Assembly: GCA_001655205.1 (NCBI GenBank)
Contig: LPNZ01003081.1
Coordinates: 1 to 34,255 of the forward strand
DNA length: 34,255 nt
Reading direction: 5' to 3'
Origin: Lenisia limosa
Lineage: Eukaryota; Breviatea
Shown here piece by piece: positions 19,901 through 30,086 of this stretch. The position numbers and the translations under genes are program-made. Numbering within the stretch: position 1 is the first letter of the stretch; the number at the start of each line of letters is the position of its first letter. The notes below the pieces were generated by a model. It had not been told where the DNA came from and did no database searches. It saw only the letters and a list, made by a program, of their open reading frames with translations.

Positions 19901-22526
19901 AAGCCCGGCAGAGACCCTTGCTGAGACTTCAGACTCCAAGGTGGCCCTAAGAAGTCAATGGGACCTCATTGCGGACAACAAACTTGAGCATTTCATTAGA
20001 CCGTCTGATGTTTTCCAGCTCAGTCGTCATTTTAGATGCAGCGTCAGCACGAAGAGATATCTGTGTATTCTAAAGCATGACGGAACAAATACGCAACTCA
20101 CCTCGTCCCTTGCTGATTGCAGTCTCTCCCTCATTTTATCCAATTTGGAAGTGAGATTTGAAACCTCGATTTGTTGATCGCCTTGTACGTCAATCTCAAA
20201 CACTAAATCACTCACCCGCTATGCGACTAGTGCTTTGTTTGTCTAACTCAACCATTTTCTTAATAGTAGTGAGTTCCTCCTGGTGTCTGGTTTCCGCCTC
20301 AGTTCGTCGGTACACCTGGTTGTCAAGTTCGCGAGTTAGTGTCTGCAAGGTCAATTATACCCAAGAACAACGGGACTTATACCTCAACACTGTCATTCAG
20401 CGTTTTGATTTTAACTTCAGAGTTCAATGAAGCCTCCACAAGATCACCTAGAAGGTGAGAGCGAAATGACCATGACTAACAAACCGTAGTCTTCCCGGGT
20501 TTTTTCAAGAGATTCTTTTGTGCGTTCAAGGTCATGATAGCTGTCATCCAATTCTCTCTCTCTGAAACCGTTATTAGGTTATCTTATTCAATATAACTGC
20601 GATTACACTCACCGATGGGCAAGAGCGGTTTGAAGAATCTTATTCTGCTTATCAGTTTCGCTCACAGTTTCATTTAGCGACTGGAAAATTAAAGTCCTTG
20701 AAAGAGAAGTATAACTAATTCTGAAAACCTGAAGGACCATGCAGACCTTAATCTGGTTTTGCAGTTCGACCGTGGTGGCGGAGGCGTCGACAGTCTGCTG
20801 ACTGTAGGCCTGCTGGATAGCCTCAAAAGTCTTTCTCGCATCCAACTGTGCGGCTGATACATTTTGACGCGCAGAGGAAAGCTGAACAGTCACACCAAAA
20901 GTCACTTTCGTCAGAGAACTTTGTATTTTCATCCCACAAACCTCTTCGTTTTGGGACTTCAATTTCATCTCAAGAGCCTAAAGTATAAGCAAAATTTAAC
21001 CGGGTTCATGAAAACAGAATCCTACAGTGATAGCCTTTGAATACTCTTCTTCTCTACTCCGCATAATAGCCTAAATGATTATCCTTAAAAGAAAAACACA
21101 AGAGGGGGTTGCGGAGCGTTTCTTGACGTACCTTGGTGTCCTCTTGGGCTTGATGTAATCCAGACTTGAGACCCGAACATTGGGCAACCGCAGCGTTCAG
21201 CTCTGCCTGGAGAGTGTTGATTTCTGCCTCGTAGTCCCTGCGTCGCTTTTGATCCGTTTCATGCATTGATGACGCTGATGACTGCATTGTTATTTCATTA
21301 CATTCAACGGAATAAGACCATAGGATATTCAAAGTATCATTAGTATTGCGTGGAGTTTAAGAAACTCTCACCTGAGCTGTTTTCAGTTCTTCAGTGATTC
21401 TCTTATGATCGGTTTGGAGGGCCTCCATTGCAGACTGCGTTTGTCGAAGGGCGTCCGTGAGCGACTTAAATGTTAAATAGGGCAAGGAATGACTCACTTG
21501 GATTGTAATTCGCTGGCTCTCCGTTTCAGCATCATCCACCTGATGAAGGTCAGTACATCTCCAAACCTCTGTCCAACCTACCGTCCGAGCCTGTCCCCCA
21601 GTCATCATGTCTGTGATTTCCCTGGCTAAATTAAGAGGGTCAACACCGGTGGCGGTGATGCGGGCGGCAAGGTCAGCAAGACGACAGTCCGTATTCTGTG
21701 CGGCAGCTGAGGCTTCATCAAGCCGGCGGCGATACTAAACAATCAGACCGTTGACGCGCTTACATCAACAACAGCATCTTCCGCGACTTTCAGTCTTTCA
21801 AACGCTCCTGTAACGGCCGTCTCTGCGCGGACCTGCACCATTCCAGCCTATTCAATGACTTTTTCTCCCAAAATACATACAAATGAATATAATCTAAGAT
21901 TCTGTCCACCTATTTCTTTTCAATTTATACTATTAGTTGCAGCATGGAAGAAGAAAAACCGTGTTCCCACTTCCTTTTCCATTGCAGCTGCTCTCTCTGT
22001 AACCATCATCAATTGCTGCTGTAGCTAAATAGTGAGACAATCAAGTTCCTCATCAAGACCTACTTTCATAACCGACTCCTCTCGAGAAGAAGACATCATT
22101 TCCGTTACAATTTCGTAAATCTACAAAATTAATAAAAATATCTCTCTTGTTTAATACAACACTCAGGGTAACTGAAATTGATGATATAATATTTGTTTGC
22201 AGTGATAAAGATCATAATCAGATATAACGCACGCTGGAAGGAGCAGTTAATAAAAGACCCCACCCTTGTCTCGACATGAGCAGCAGAGGCTGGATCTCCC
22301 TTCAGTATCTGCACAACCTCATCCTCAACAAAGGCACGCCCTGCCTCAGCAACACGCTATGAAGGTCATTTGTGTATATTTAGCAATAATGAACAGTTAC
22401 ACCACTGCATACCTTGGCGAGGGAGTTAATCCTGTCATCAAAAGCGTCCTTTATTGTTTTATTTACTAATACTGAATCCCTTTGAACAGGGTCAGGAGTT
22501 GGGGGACGAGCCCCAGAAGCTTGCAT
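10928..22526 (-). CDS. Giant coiled-coil protein, dozens of short exons, orthologue unknown
   Basis: One gene of 11.6 kb. ATG 22526 (MQASGARPPTPDPVQRDSVL) leads through roughly 50-60 small exons separated by short introns to TAG 10928-10930 (ending RRSHSTSSRK). I estimate about 2,000 residues, but not every junction was traced. Nearly all exons encode Ala/Glu/Gln/Arg/Leu-rich heptad sequence, for example YRRRLDEASAAAQNTDCRLA, LEKELIEREREVTALKVELS, AEEQAQVEIDRLKARAELAE and LRSVRSKLSEAKVNADTLSH. Many junctions are phase 0. There is no motor, kinase, calponin or membrane segment. Two exons break the pattern (AQWPHVTHLDQWLSKSTGP and AQWSDISTLDSWLSS) and are part of a duplicated module. Near-identical internal exon copies occur at 12650-12735, 13420-13505 and 15109-15194. 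The architecture would suit a filament or scaffold such as a flagellar-rootlet (rootletin-like), centrosomal or golgin-type protein; coiled coils alone cannot decide. It is divergent from Rpn2. Confidence 0.75.
12266..12374 (-). repeat. Module B copy 1 (exon duplicate inside the coiled-coil gene)
   Basis: This encodes LVSARACAVSAGQVATQGID followed by IAAAFRRAVPV, and the GTAGGACTT donor begins inside the copied stretch. The sequence agrees with 14701-14809 apart from about four bases; within the first 97 positions only one base differs, and it is synonymous. The next exon (AQWPHVTHLDQWLS) is a diverged partner of the exon that follows copy 2. Confidence 0.85.
12650..12735 (-). repeat. Module A copy 1 (86-nt duplicated exon)
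   Basis: Exon encoding AVEEAVRSAAAALAQPAQQQ and continuing AKTAQARI. Compared with the copy at 15109-15194 there are three base differences (GCT/GCA, CAA/CAG, AGA/AGG), all synonymous. Here the shared CAG just before the unit serves as the splice acceptor, whereas in the other copies it is coding. Confidence 0.9.
13420..13505 (-). repeat. Module A copy 2 (86-nt duplicated exon)
   Basis: Same peptide as the other two copies. It differs from the 15109-15194 copy in one Ala codon (GCC/GCA) and one Arg codon (AGG/CGA), both synonymous. It is fused to upstream coding sequence (SLSATPVPQ) rather than starting at an acceptor. Confidence 0.9.
14701..14809 (-). repeat. Module B copy 2 (exon duplicate inside the coiled-coil gene)
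   Basis: Partner of 12266-12374, encoding LTSARACAVSAGQVATQGID and on. The next exon in the gene encodes AQWSDISTLDSWLSSAAP, aligned with AQWPHVTHLDQWLSKSTGP after copy 1, so the duplication covered more than one exon. Confidence 0.85.
15109..15194 (-). repeat. Module A copy 3 (86-nt duplicated exon)
   Basis: Third copy of the AVEEAVRSAAAALAQPAQQQ exon, preceded in its exon by PPVPQ. Flanking sequence differs from the other copies, so the similarity stops close to the ends of the exon. Confidence 0.9.
18435..18463. repeat. AT-rich perfect inverted repeat within an intron
   Basis: Arms built on ATCATATCATAT and ATATGATATGAT (13 bp each) flank a 3-nt loop, within an AT-rich stretch (about 18360-18480) of a coiled-coil gene intron. 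Probably low-complexity sequence. Confidence 0.7.
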
Positions 22527-22810
22527 TCCAAAATCCAAACTAGATCATTCACTACTAATTATTATTCTTGCTGTCTTAATTTATATATTATAATACTATA
22601 ATATATAAAAAACGTTATGTAGCAAAAAAAGGCCAAACAAGGACAAAAAGCAAGTGTAATTCCGTAATTGCTCCTTTTTGTTAAATTTAAAAATCTTAGC
22701 ACTATAGCACAGAGAAAAACAAACTTATAAGCATATAGTACTATTATTGATATATTTTGAGGATTTCCCTTTTGTATTTCTGAAGTTACTGTTCCTTTTA
22801 GTTGATTAAA
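22527..22810. promoter_or_regulatory. Bidirectional intergenic region (coiled-coil gene / Rpn2)
   Basis: This 284-bp AT-rich spacer lies between divergent start codons. I looked for the fungal proteasome element GGTGGCAAA and did not see it; no other regulatory motif is convincing. Confidence 0.45.
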
Positions 22811-25800
22811 ATGGGTTTTGACCCTAATCTTGGCTTCCGCCTTATAAAGGATGTTGAAAGCGACGATATTTCAGTTGTTCACAATGCCTTGAAAGAACTA
22901 AATTCTCAAATCGACTTCTGCTGGGCGGAGGTGTCAGATGCCCTGTCATCACTGTAAGAGATGGATATTTAGGCAGCTTTCTGTGGTTTTCGACATCCCT
23001 CCCTTTCACCAAATTCTCCTGTTCACCTTTAAGTGAGGTGCTTCATGAAGATGAAGGTTTCGCTCATCGTCAACTTGTAGCGATTGTGATTTCTAAGGTA
23101 GGAAGAAGATAATCATGTGGTGGAGGACTGCTGAGTGAGATCTTGGGTAGTTTTGCGTTCAGCCTTGATGATTATATATTAGGTTTACTTTCACCTCGGC
23201 GAGTACAATGAAGCCCTTTCCTTTGCTCTTGAGGCAGGATCTTTCTTCGATACTTCTTCGCACTCAGAATTTATTGACACTATACTTGGTATGAGAGGGA
23301 ACAAGCTGAGGGAAAGGTTCTCTGGTTTGACTTTCTAGCCAAATGTGTGAGTGAATACATTGTTCTCAGACAGAAGGCCGCTGAAGAGGGAGTTGAAGGC
23401 AAAATCAAAGCAGAAATGACCAACATTATGACCCAAATGTTCAATCAGTGCATCAAAGACAAACAGTACACTCATGGTATGTGAAGGGATACCCCCCCCC
23501 CCTTTTCTTTTATTTCTTTAGGCATTGGTATTGCTCTTGAAACAAGGCGTATCGAGTGGTTGGAACAAATCATCACAGCAGCCAAGGACCAAGACTCCCT
23601 TCTCTCCTTCACCTTCCAAGCCGCCCGCGATGTGGTGAGGAGGGCATTCCTTTCTACATTTGGAAGAATGAATTTTCCTTTGGGGTAACAGCATTGCGGT
23701 TGTGCTACCGATCATTGTAACTGATTTAGCTCGACATCAAAGAGTTTCGTTTGGAGGTTTTCAGACTTCTTGTCAAAGTCCATCTTAACCAACCAATTGT
23801 AAAATATGTAGGGGGTGGGCGGATATTTCCACATTCAAGGAATTCTCCTTATTATTTCAGGACGCAGTCTGCGATCTTTTGATCGAATGCGACGACGGAG
23901 ACAAGCTTGTCGAAATCATCCTTCTTCTGATCAAAAAAGATCAGGTGCGTGGCCCAACCGCCCATTCCTTGAAATGCAATCCTCACCCCCCCCCCTCCAG
24001 GACGGCTACCGCATGGCTCTTCAGGCCTGTTTCGACTTGGAGGCTAATGCCCGCCAGGAGTTGGTGGCTCATGTGAGATTTGAGCTGTCTGAAAAAGGTT
24101 GGTTGAGATCCACATTACATAATGGTTCAGCTCTTGATGCATCGGAGTCTTTTGTCCCGCAGTTCTGTAGGCTGAACGAGGTAATGAGGCGCGGGTACTC
24201 TTTTTTGATCACTTGTGTGGCGGCCTCTTGTGTTCTCGTTGTGTTATGATAATCTGTTTGAGAGATCAATGAACCTCTTTTTAAGTTTGACCATTATTCA
24301 GTCGCCTCTTTTGACCCCCCTCCCCCCCTTGTAACCCACATAGGTTTTGACAGGGGAGTTGAGAAGTAAATTTGGTGTTGAGTACCTCTACAGCAACAAC
24401 AAATCCGACATCAAGATCATCAATGAGCTTAAGGTAAGTCTTGTCTTCCTTGAACACTCTTGACATTTCAGGCTCTCCCACGTGGAAACTCGCTCTGCCA
24501 TTGGGCTATTGTCTTTTCTCACAGTAGGCAGTGTTTTCTCCCTGATGGAGTTTGTAATCGTTTATTTGAAACATGTTCAAGGTGCCCGAGGTTTTTACGA
24601 CGTTTAGGTATGTTGCAGTCGGGTACTACCTGTGACGCCTTCCTCCGAATCAACATGAAGTGGCTTGGAAAGGCCACCGATTGGGCTCAGTACGCTGCCG
24701 TCGCGTCACTCTCGGTTATCCACAAGGTGAGCCACTTTTGAGGCGTGGTAACACTTTAAGGGACACACCTCTGAGGCTTTCAAAATTCTCAAGCCCTACC
24801 TCCCGTCGCTCTCCAGCACTAACAGAGAAAGCTTTGCCGAGGCCGGAGCCCTTTGTGGATTAGGTTTGTTGGCACTTGCTACCAAAGCAGAAGAGCTGAT
24901 TGCTTAGGACTGATCCATGCCGGGCAGTCTGAGAACGTGCATGATTTCCTCTTGGAGGCTCTTCGTAACGCTGGAACCGGTATGTACTCCGTGTATTTTC
25001 TCACAGTATCTTCGCGGTGTAGTTTTTTTTGCTTTTTATCTGTTTTCATAAACGTTAAAGTAATTGTTAAACAGACCCGCCCCCACTTTAAGACGTTCTT
25101 TACCTTGCCCCCAGACGAGACGATCCAGCATGGCGCCTGCATGGGTATCGGAATAGCCGGCATGGGCTCGGCGTCACCCGAGTCTTACGAGGCGGTCCGC
25201 ACCATTCTCCACTCCGACTCGGCTAACGGTGGCGAAGCTGCCGGTCTGGCTATCGGCCTCATCCACCTGGGCAAGGCCCCTGCCGAGGTTGTGTCTGAAA
25301 CCCTGGCTTATGCACGTGACACTCTCCACGAGAAGATTGTTAGATCATCAGCTCTTGGTGGGCGGCTGCTGACTATCTTTTGCGCATTTGAGACTCTTCT
25401 AACTTCCAAGGATTGAGCTTCACCGTTATGGGTTGTGAGGAAGGTGGAGACTCTTTGATCGAAACACTGACATCCGAAAAGGTACCGTTTGAAATCCTTC
25501 TTGTTCCTCATTTCTTCTTCACCTTTCAGGACCCCATTCTTCGTTATGGTGGCGCATACAGTATTGGTCTGTCCTACGTTGGTACCTCAAGCTCTAGTGC
25601 CGTGAGAAGGCTTCTCCATCTTGCCGTTTCTGATGCTTCCGATGACGTGAGAAGAGCCGCAGTGACAAGTGGGTACTCTCGACGTTGTTTTAGGTCTAAC
25701 TCCCAAGGTCTTTCGTTTGTTCTGTTCCGTAACCCGGGCCGACTTTGTGATGTTGTTCGTCTGTTATCAGAGTCATTCAACCCCAACGTCAGGTATGTCG

Positions 25801-26794
25801 CCACCGGGTAGTGGGCATTCTAACCTCCAGGTACGGCACAGTGATGGCTATTGGAATCGGCTGCTGCGGTACGGCCCTCCCGGCCGCTATTGACATTCTC
25901 AAGCCCCTCCTCAAGGACCCCGTGGACATTGTGAGGCAAGCCACGTATCTCGCTATGGCCATGGTAAGTGGTGATGTCATTGGTTTCTAAATGGACAATA
26001 ATGATGATATTGTGTCACTTTTGGCCAAGGTGAATCTGTCATGACCGGGATGTAGGTGTGCATCAATGCCTCCGAGGACCTGAAGCAGGTTGCTGAGGTC
26101 AAGAAGGAGCTGACTTCGGCGATTAAGGCGTCTTCAAAGGACGGCGTTCTCCCCAGAATGGGTTTGCTCATACCTGGACCTTTTTTTTTTTTTTTTTGAT
26201 TGCATTCCTTCTTTGTTCTTCTAAAATGACGACAAAGGGCTGTACATGGCTCTCGGAATCTTCAATGCCGGCGGTGGCAACCAAACGCTCTCGATGAAAA
26301 CCCGGACCGGTGCCGTCAACATGGAGGCTGTTGTTGGAATGGTTCTCTTTGCTCAGTGGTGGTTCTGGCATCCCAATGCCTATTTCCTCAGTATGGCGCT
26401 CACACCTGCTGCGAACGCACACGTGCTCTTTGATGACGACTTCAAGGTTGAGGGAATTGGTTTTTTTTTGGTTTTTTTTTGTGGGGGGGGGGTGCTTTTT
26501 TGTGTGTATATTTTCCTTGACTGAATGGGGGAAAGTTACTTGAAATTGCCTCACGGCGGCAGGTGAAATTTGATGGAGTTCTGGACCAGTCCAAGGCCTT
26601 CAGCGTGCTGGTCAAGTCAAAAGAATCAGTCGACACCAAGGACTTCACATCCCTCAAGGAGCTCTCCACAGGTTGGCTCGCCCCTTAGTTTCACATGTCC
26701 AGATTCTGTTGGCGCCCCAATGGAAGGCAACGCGACTGAACAGGAGGCCGTCAATATGCCTGCTGAGTTCGATTATTTCACTGAGAATGAGTAA
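22811..26794 (+). CDS. PSMD1: 26S proteasome regulatory subunit Rpn2 / PSMD1
   Basis: Non-ATPase scaffold of the 19S base that contacts the 20S core side and holds Rpn13. About 18 exons join from ATG 22811 (MGFDPNLGFRLIKDVESDDI) to TAA 26792-26794. The N-terminal part matches the family (NALKELNSQIDFCWAEVSDA; LHEDEGFAHRQLVAI; VYFHLGEYNEALSFALEAGS; GIGIALETRRIEWLEQIITA). Proteasome/cyclosome repeats form the toroid: EAGALCGLGLIHAGQSENVH, ACMGIGIAGMGSASPESYEA, GGEAAGLAIGLIHLGKAPAE, DPILRYGGAYSIGLSYVGTS, RRLLHLAVSDASDDVRRAAV, YGTVMAIGIGCCGTALPAAI. Late markers are LGIFNAGGGNQTLS and VVGMVLFAQWWFWHPNAYFL. The tail is short: after FDGVLDQSKAFSVLVKSKES it runs to PAEFDYFTENE, keeping an FEY-like acidic end comparable to the Rpn13-binding tail of human PSMD1. 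The KEKE region and the following conserved C-terminal domain of animal and yeast Rpn2 appear to be missing. Confidence 0.93.
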
Positions 26795-27281
26795 TGCAAC
26801 AATCAATTAAAGTGGTGGCGTGCTGGCAGGGGGTTAGTTAATTCTGATAGTTGCACCGTTTCAATATTATCCGCTCAGCTTTTGCAAATGCATGCAGTTG
26901 TCTAGGACTACACTCGCCAATTCTCGCTCTCAACTGCAGCGTCACTCAACTAAAAAACTTGAATAAAACAACTGATCAATATGAACAGGAGCCATAGAAC
27001 CATAATAGAGCGTAGGAACCATAAGCAATTCAAGGAAAAGTGATCCAGCGTGATCTTGGGGGGGAGCCCCTGATTTTTTTTTTTTTTTTTTTTTCCACCT
27101 NNNNNNNNNNNNNNNNNNNNNNNNNNNNNNNNNNNNNNNNNNNNNNNNNNNNNNNNNNNNNNNNNNNNNNNNNNNNNNNNNNNNNNNNTTAAATAAAAGC
27201 AGTTTATTAAACAAGTCAAGATTTATTACATCATAACACATATACTTTTGACCCATCGACGATCCCTCTCTCCTCCCAACA
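26795..27281. other. Intergenic region with assembly gap (Rpn2 / UBX gene)
   Basis: This 487-bp stretch holds the Rpn2 3' UTR and the UBX-gene promoter. It includes a 21-nt T-run (27074-27094) and the gap at 27101-27188. No gene or RNA is recognisable. Confidence 0.6.
27101..27188. other. Assembly gap (88 N)
   Basis: Run of N a few bases after a 21-nt poly-T tract, in the Rpn2-UBX intergenic space. Confidence 0.95.
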
Positions 27282-29951
27282 ATGGAAGCTTCTGATGAAC
27301 TGATCAGTGTTGTTGCTGCCACAACCGGATGCACCCCCAGTGAAGCCCGTTTAGCCCTCGATGCTGCTGGTGGTAGCCCTGACCTGGCTGTCGAGTTTCT
27401 TCTCGAGAACAGCGGGGCAAACCAAAACACTGGGGTAAGGCCTATGTGCTCTATTGACTTTTCAGGTGAGTCAGAATATCCAGTCAGATGAGGAGCTTGC
27501 AGCAAGCATGCAGGAATCTATGTACTCAGAACAGGCAGCAGTTGAAGGCATGGATGATGATGGGTATGCTGGCTGTTGCTGTGTTATACTTCAGTGTTCG
27601 TGATGCGATTCCTCAACAGAAAATGCGCCTTGTTGATGACACCTACCAAACAGGCTCAAGAGGTGAGCGCAAGAACAAAAAAAGGAACTTTCTCCGCTTT
27701 TAAAATTTTTTTATTGTTTTTTCAAATAATAATGATATGATATCATATATCATATATAAGACTACATAGTATATGTCATATAATTAGTTACTTTGTGATG
27801 GATATTTCTCTTTGCCGTTTGTGATGTTTCAGGTTCAGTAGACCACTTACTTTCAAGAAGAGGTTGGCGGGGGNNNNNNNNNNNNNNNNNNNNNNNNNNN
27901 NNNNNNNNNNNNNNNNNNNNNNNNNNNNNNNNNNNNNNNNNNNNNNNNNNNNNNNNNNNNNNNNNNNNNNNNNNNNNNNNNNNNNNNCAATTAGAAAATA
28001 GTGCCTCGCCAGCCTATCACTTTCACCACTTATTAGCGCTTCACTCAGTTTATACATACATCGGTATACACTACATGATAAATGGTTAATGTTATTTTCG
28101 AACCTAACCGAAGTGAAGAACTACATCTGATGCGCTATAGAATATTTGTCAGATCCCAACGCTTTCCGTAACTTGGACCATGAAGAGAGAATGGCAAGAA
28201 CAGGTGCGTGGAGCTATTTCTATTTTTTTTGTATATGTATATTTTATGCATGTTCACAGTATTTGTGGATGATGAGGTCATTATTTGAGAGTATCCTGAA
28301 GATCCTAATTGTTTCCCTTCCCATTTATTCATTCAGGAAACGTGTCAACGTCAGCATTGAGCAATCTCTTCGAACCGCCCTATGAAATTCTCTTCCAGGG
28401 ACCATTTTCTGATGTAGGTGTTCTTGGCATGTCTATTCAAAGATCGAGAACCAAGGAATTGTTAAAAAGATGATTTTCACATGGTAATTGTCAAGGTCGT
28501 ATCTCAGTCACAGAGGGACCAGAAGTGGATTATTATCAACATCATTGTTGGGGGGTTGATTCCAGCTTCTTTTTTTTTAGAAGAAAAAAGTGAGATTTGA
28601 GCAAACTCACTGTCTTTTTTCACCATGTAGAACGCAAGAGAATTTGATTCTCAATGCCAAAACCGAGATGTTTGGAAGAACCTCTCACTCCAACGCCTCA
28701 TTAAGTCAAGTTTTATCTTCTTCCAGGTTAGCTGCCTGTGATATTCACCAATCTTCAGACTGACGTGAAGTCTCCCGAGGGTGCGTCTTTCTGTTCAACT
28801 TTCGGTGGTGACTCTATTCCATGTATTCATATTTTAGACCCACACTCAGGGGTATGAGGGGTCTTTTCTGACATCTTTATCAAAATAGTTTTTTTGCTCA
28901 ATCTGTGTTTAATAGTTTTCTTGATACTTTCCAACTTCTTATTTCGAGATTGTTATGTTACTTATAGTAGATTATATTATTCTCTTCTTGACCTTTCAGT
29001 CGAGTATGATCAATATGTCTGGCAAATGTGAAGTTGGAGAGGTCATGGCCTGTTTGTCTTCGTTTTTGGACTCCCATCCTTCCCCAGATACTGATGTGGT
29101 TGGTGGGAAGTAACGTTGTCTACATGTATAATACACATTTGCAAACGATACCTGAAGCTCAGATCATGTGTGAAGGGGAGGATTCAGATTTCAATGACCA
29201 AGAAGAAGCCGCACGGGCCCCGTGAGACCAACTGGAGCCGCAACATCTCAACTAGCGCGGTGACCCTTGACACCGATAGTGAGTTTGAGTTTGAAGACCT
29301 CGACACTGACGATGAACGTGGTAGCACGCCGGAGCCGGAGCCCAGGTCCCCGCGAAGAGCCTCGCTGCCGGAACAGGTATGACATGTGGTGGTGTCGCTG
29401 ACCTTCAGGTTGCGCCCAGCCAGCCGTTGCCGCGCGAGGAGGTTGAAGAGCCTCAAGCCGGGCCGGGCGTTGTTCGCGTCCAGGTGGGAAAAGCCCATTG
29501 ACATGATTTAGAAGCGGAAATACGCAAATTTTGGGAAAATGAGAACGAGAAAGTTAATAACATTATTTTGCATTCTTTTTGTGTATATTATTTTCCCCAA
29601 AAGCTCAGTGGATATCAGATATTATCATAATATACTTACAAGATTTCGGAATTCAAAAGTTCAGATTCGTTTACCCCAAGGCAAGCGAATTGTCCGTCGA
29701 TTTAGAGAGACTGACACTGTGAAGGTCGGAAATTGGACAACTTGTCTTCCACCCCTACATTTTTTTTATTCATCTTTGCAGACCCTGAGGCTCTTTATCC
29801 AGTCTGAAATTACAGAAGCTTTTAATATCATTCTCCCTCCTGCAACACGGCTCGAAGATGAGGTTGGCAATGTCAAAAATTGACCATATAGACCCAATCA
29901 CTTGTAGATGCCAAGGTTGCTGGTTCAGCGATTACTGTCAGTTTATGTTAA
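27282..29951 (+). CDS. UBA-UAS-UBX domain protein (UBXN7 / Ubx5 type)
   Basis: Adaptor that links ubiquitylated substrates to the AAA ATPase p97/Cdc48. The order of domains is diagnostic. A UBA-like domain at the start (MEASDELISVVAATTGCTPS, ALDAAGGSPDLAVEFLLE) is followed by a UIM-like helix (SDEELAASMQESM) and VRDAIPQQKMRLVDDTY. The UAS thioredoxin-like domain follows (LFEPPYEILFQGPFSD, QRDQKWIIINI, EFDSQCQNRDVWKNLSLQRL, IKSSFIFFQ, IPCIHILDPHSG). An acidic/proline linker (SEFEFEDLDTDDERG, TPEPEPRSPRR) leads to the C-terminal UBX domain (VQIRLPQGKRIVRRFRETDT, TLRLFIQSEI). One gap (27874-27987) interrupts the linker before the UAS domain. The last exon (DAKVAGSAITVSLC, stop 29949-29951) fits the UBX fold but needs a GC-AG intron or a one-base correction to stay in frame. 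It is downstream of and co-oriented with Rpn2, and convergent with the Nudix gene. Confidence 0.87.
27735..27748. repeat. Perfect 14-bp AT-rich palindrome
   Basis: ATATGATATCATAT within an intron of the UBX gene; it shares the ATATGAT/ATCATAT words with the inverted repeat at 18435-18463. Probably low-complexity intron sequence. Confidence 0.6.
27874..27987. other. Assembly gap (114 N) inside the UBX gene
   Basis: Run of N after GGCGGGGG. The upstream exon (GSVDHLLSRRGWRG) runs into it, so some coding residues between the UIM-like segment and the UAS domain may be lost here. Confidence 0.95.
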
Positions 29952-30086
29952 GTCATTTTTATTTGCCCCGATTTCTTTCTCAATTCTTCGAATTTCTCAC
30001 AAATGTATTTTTAGTTCCTTTTCAGAAAGACCTTTTGGAAACAGTACCATACTTACATGGATTTATAATAAAAGAAAGTGGAGGCC

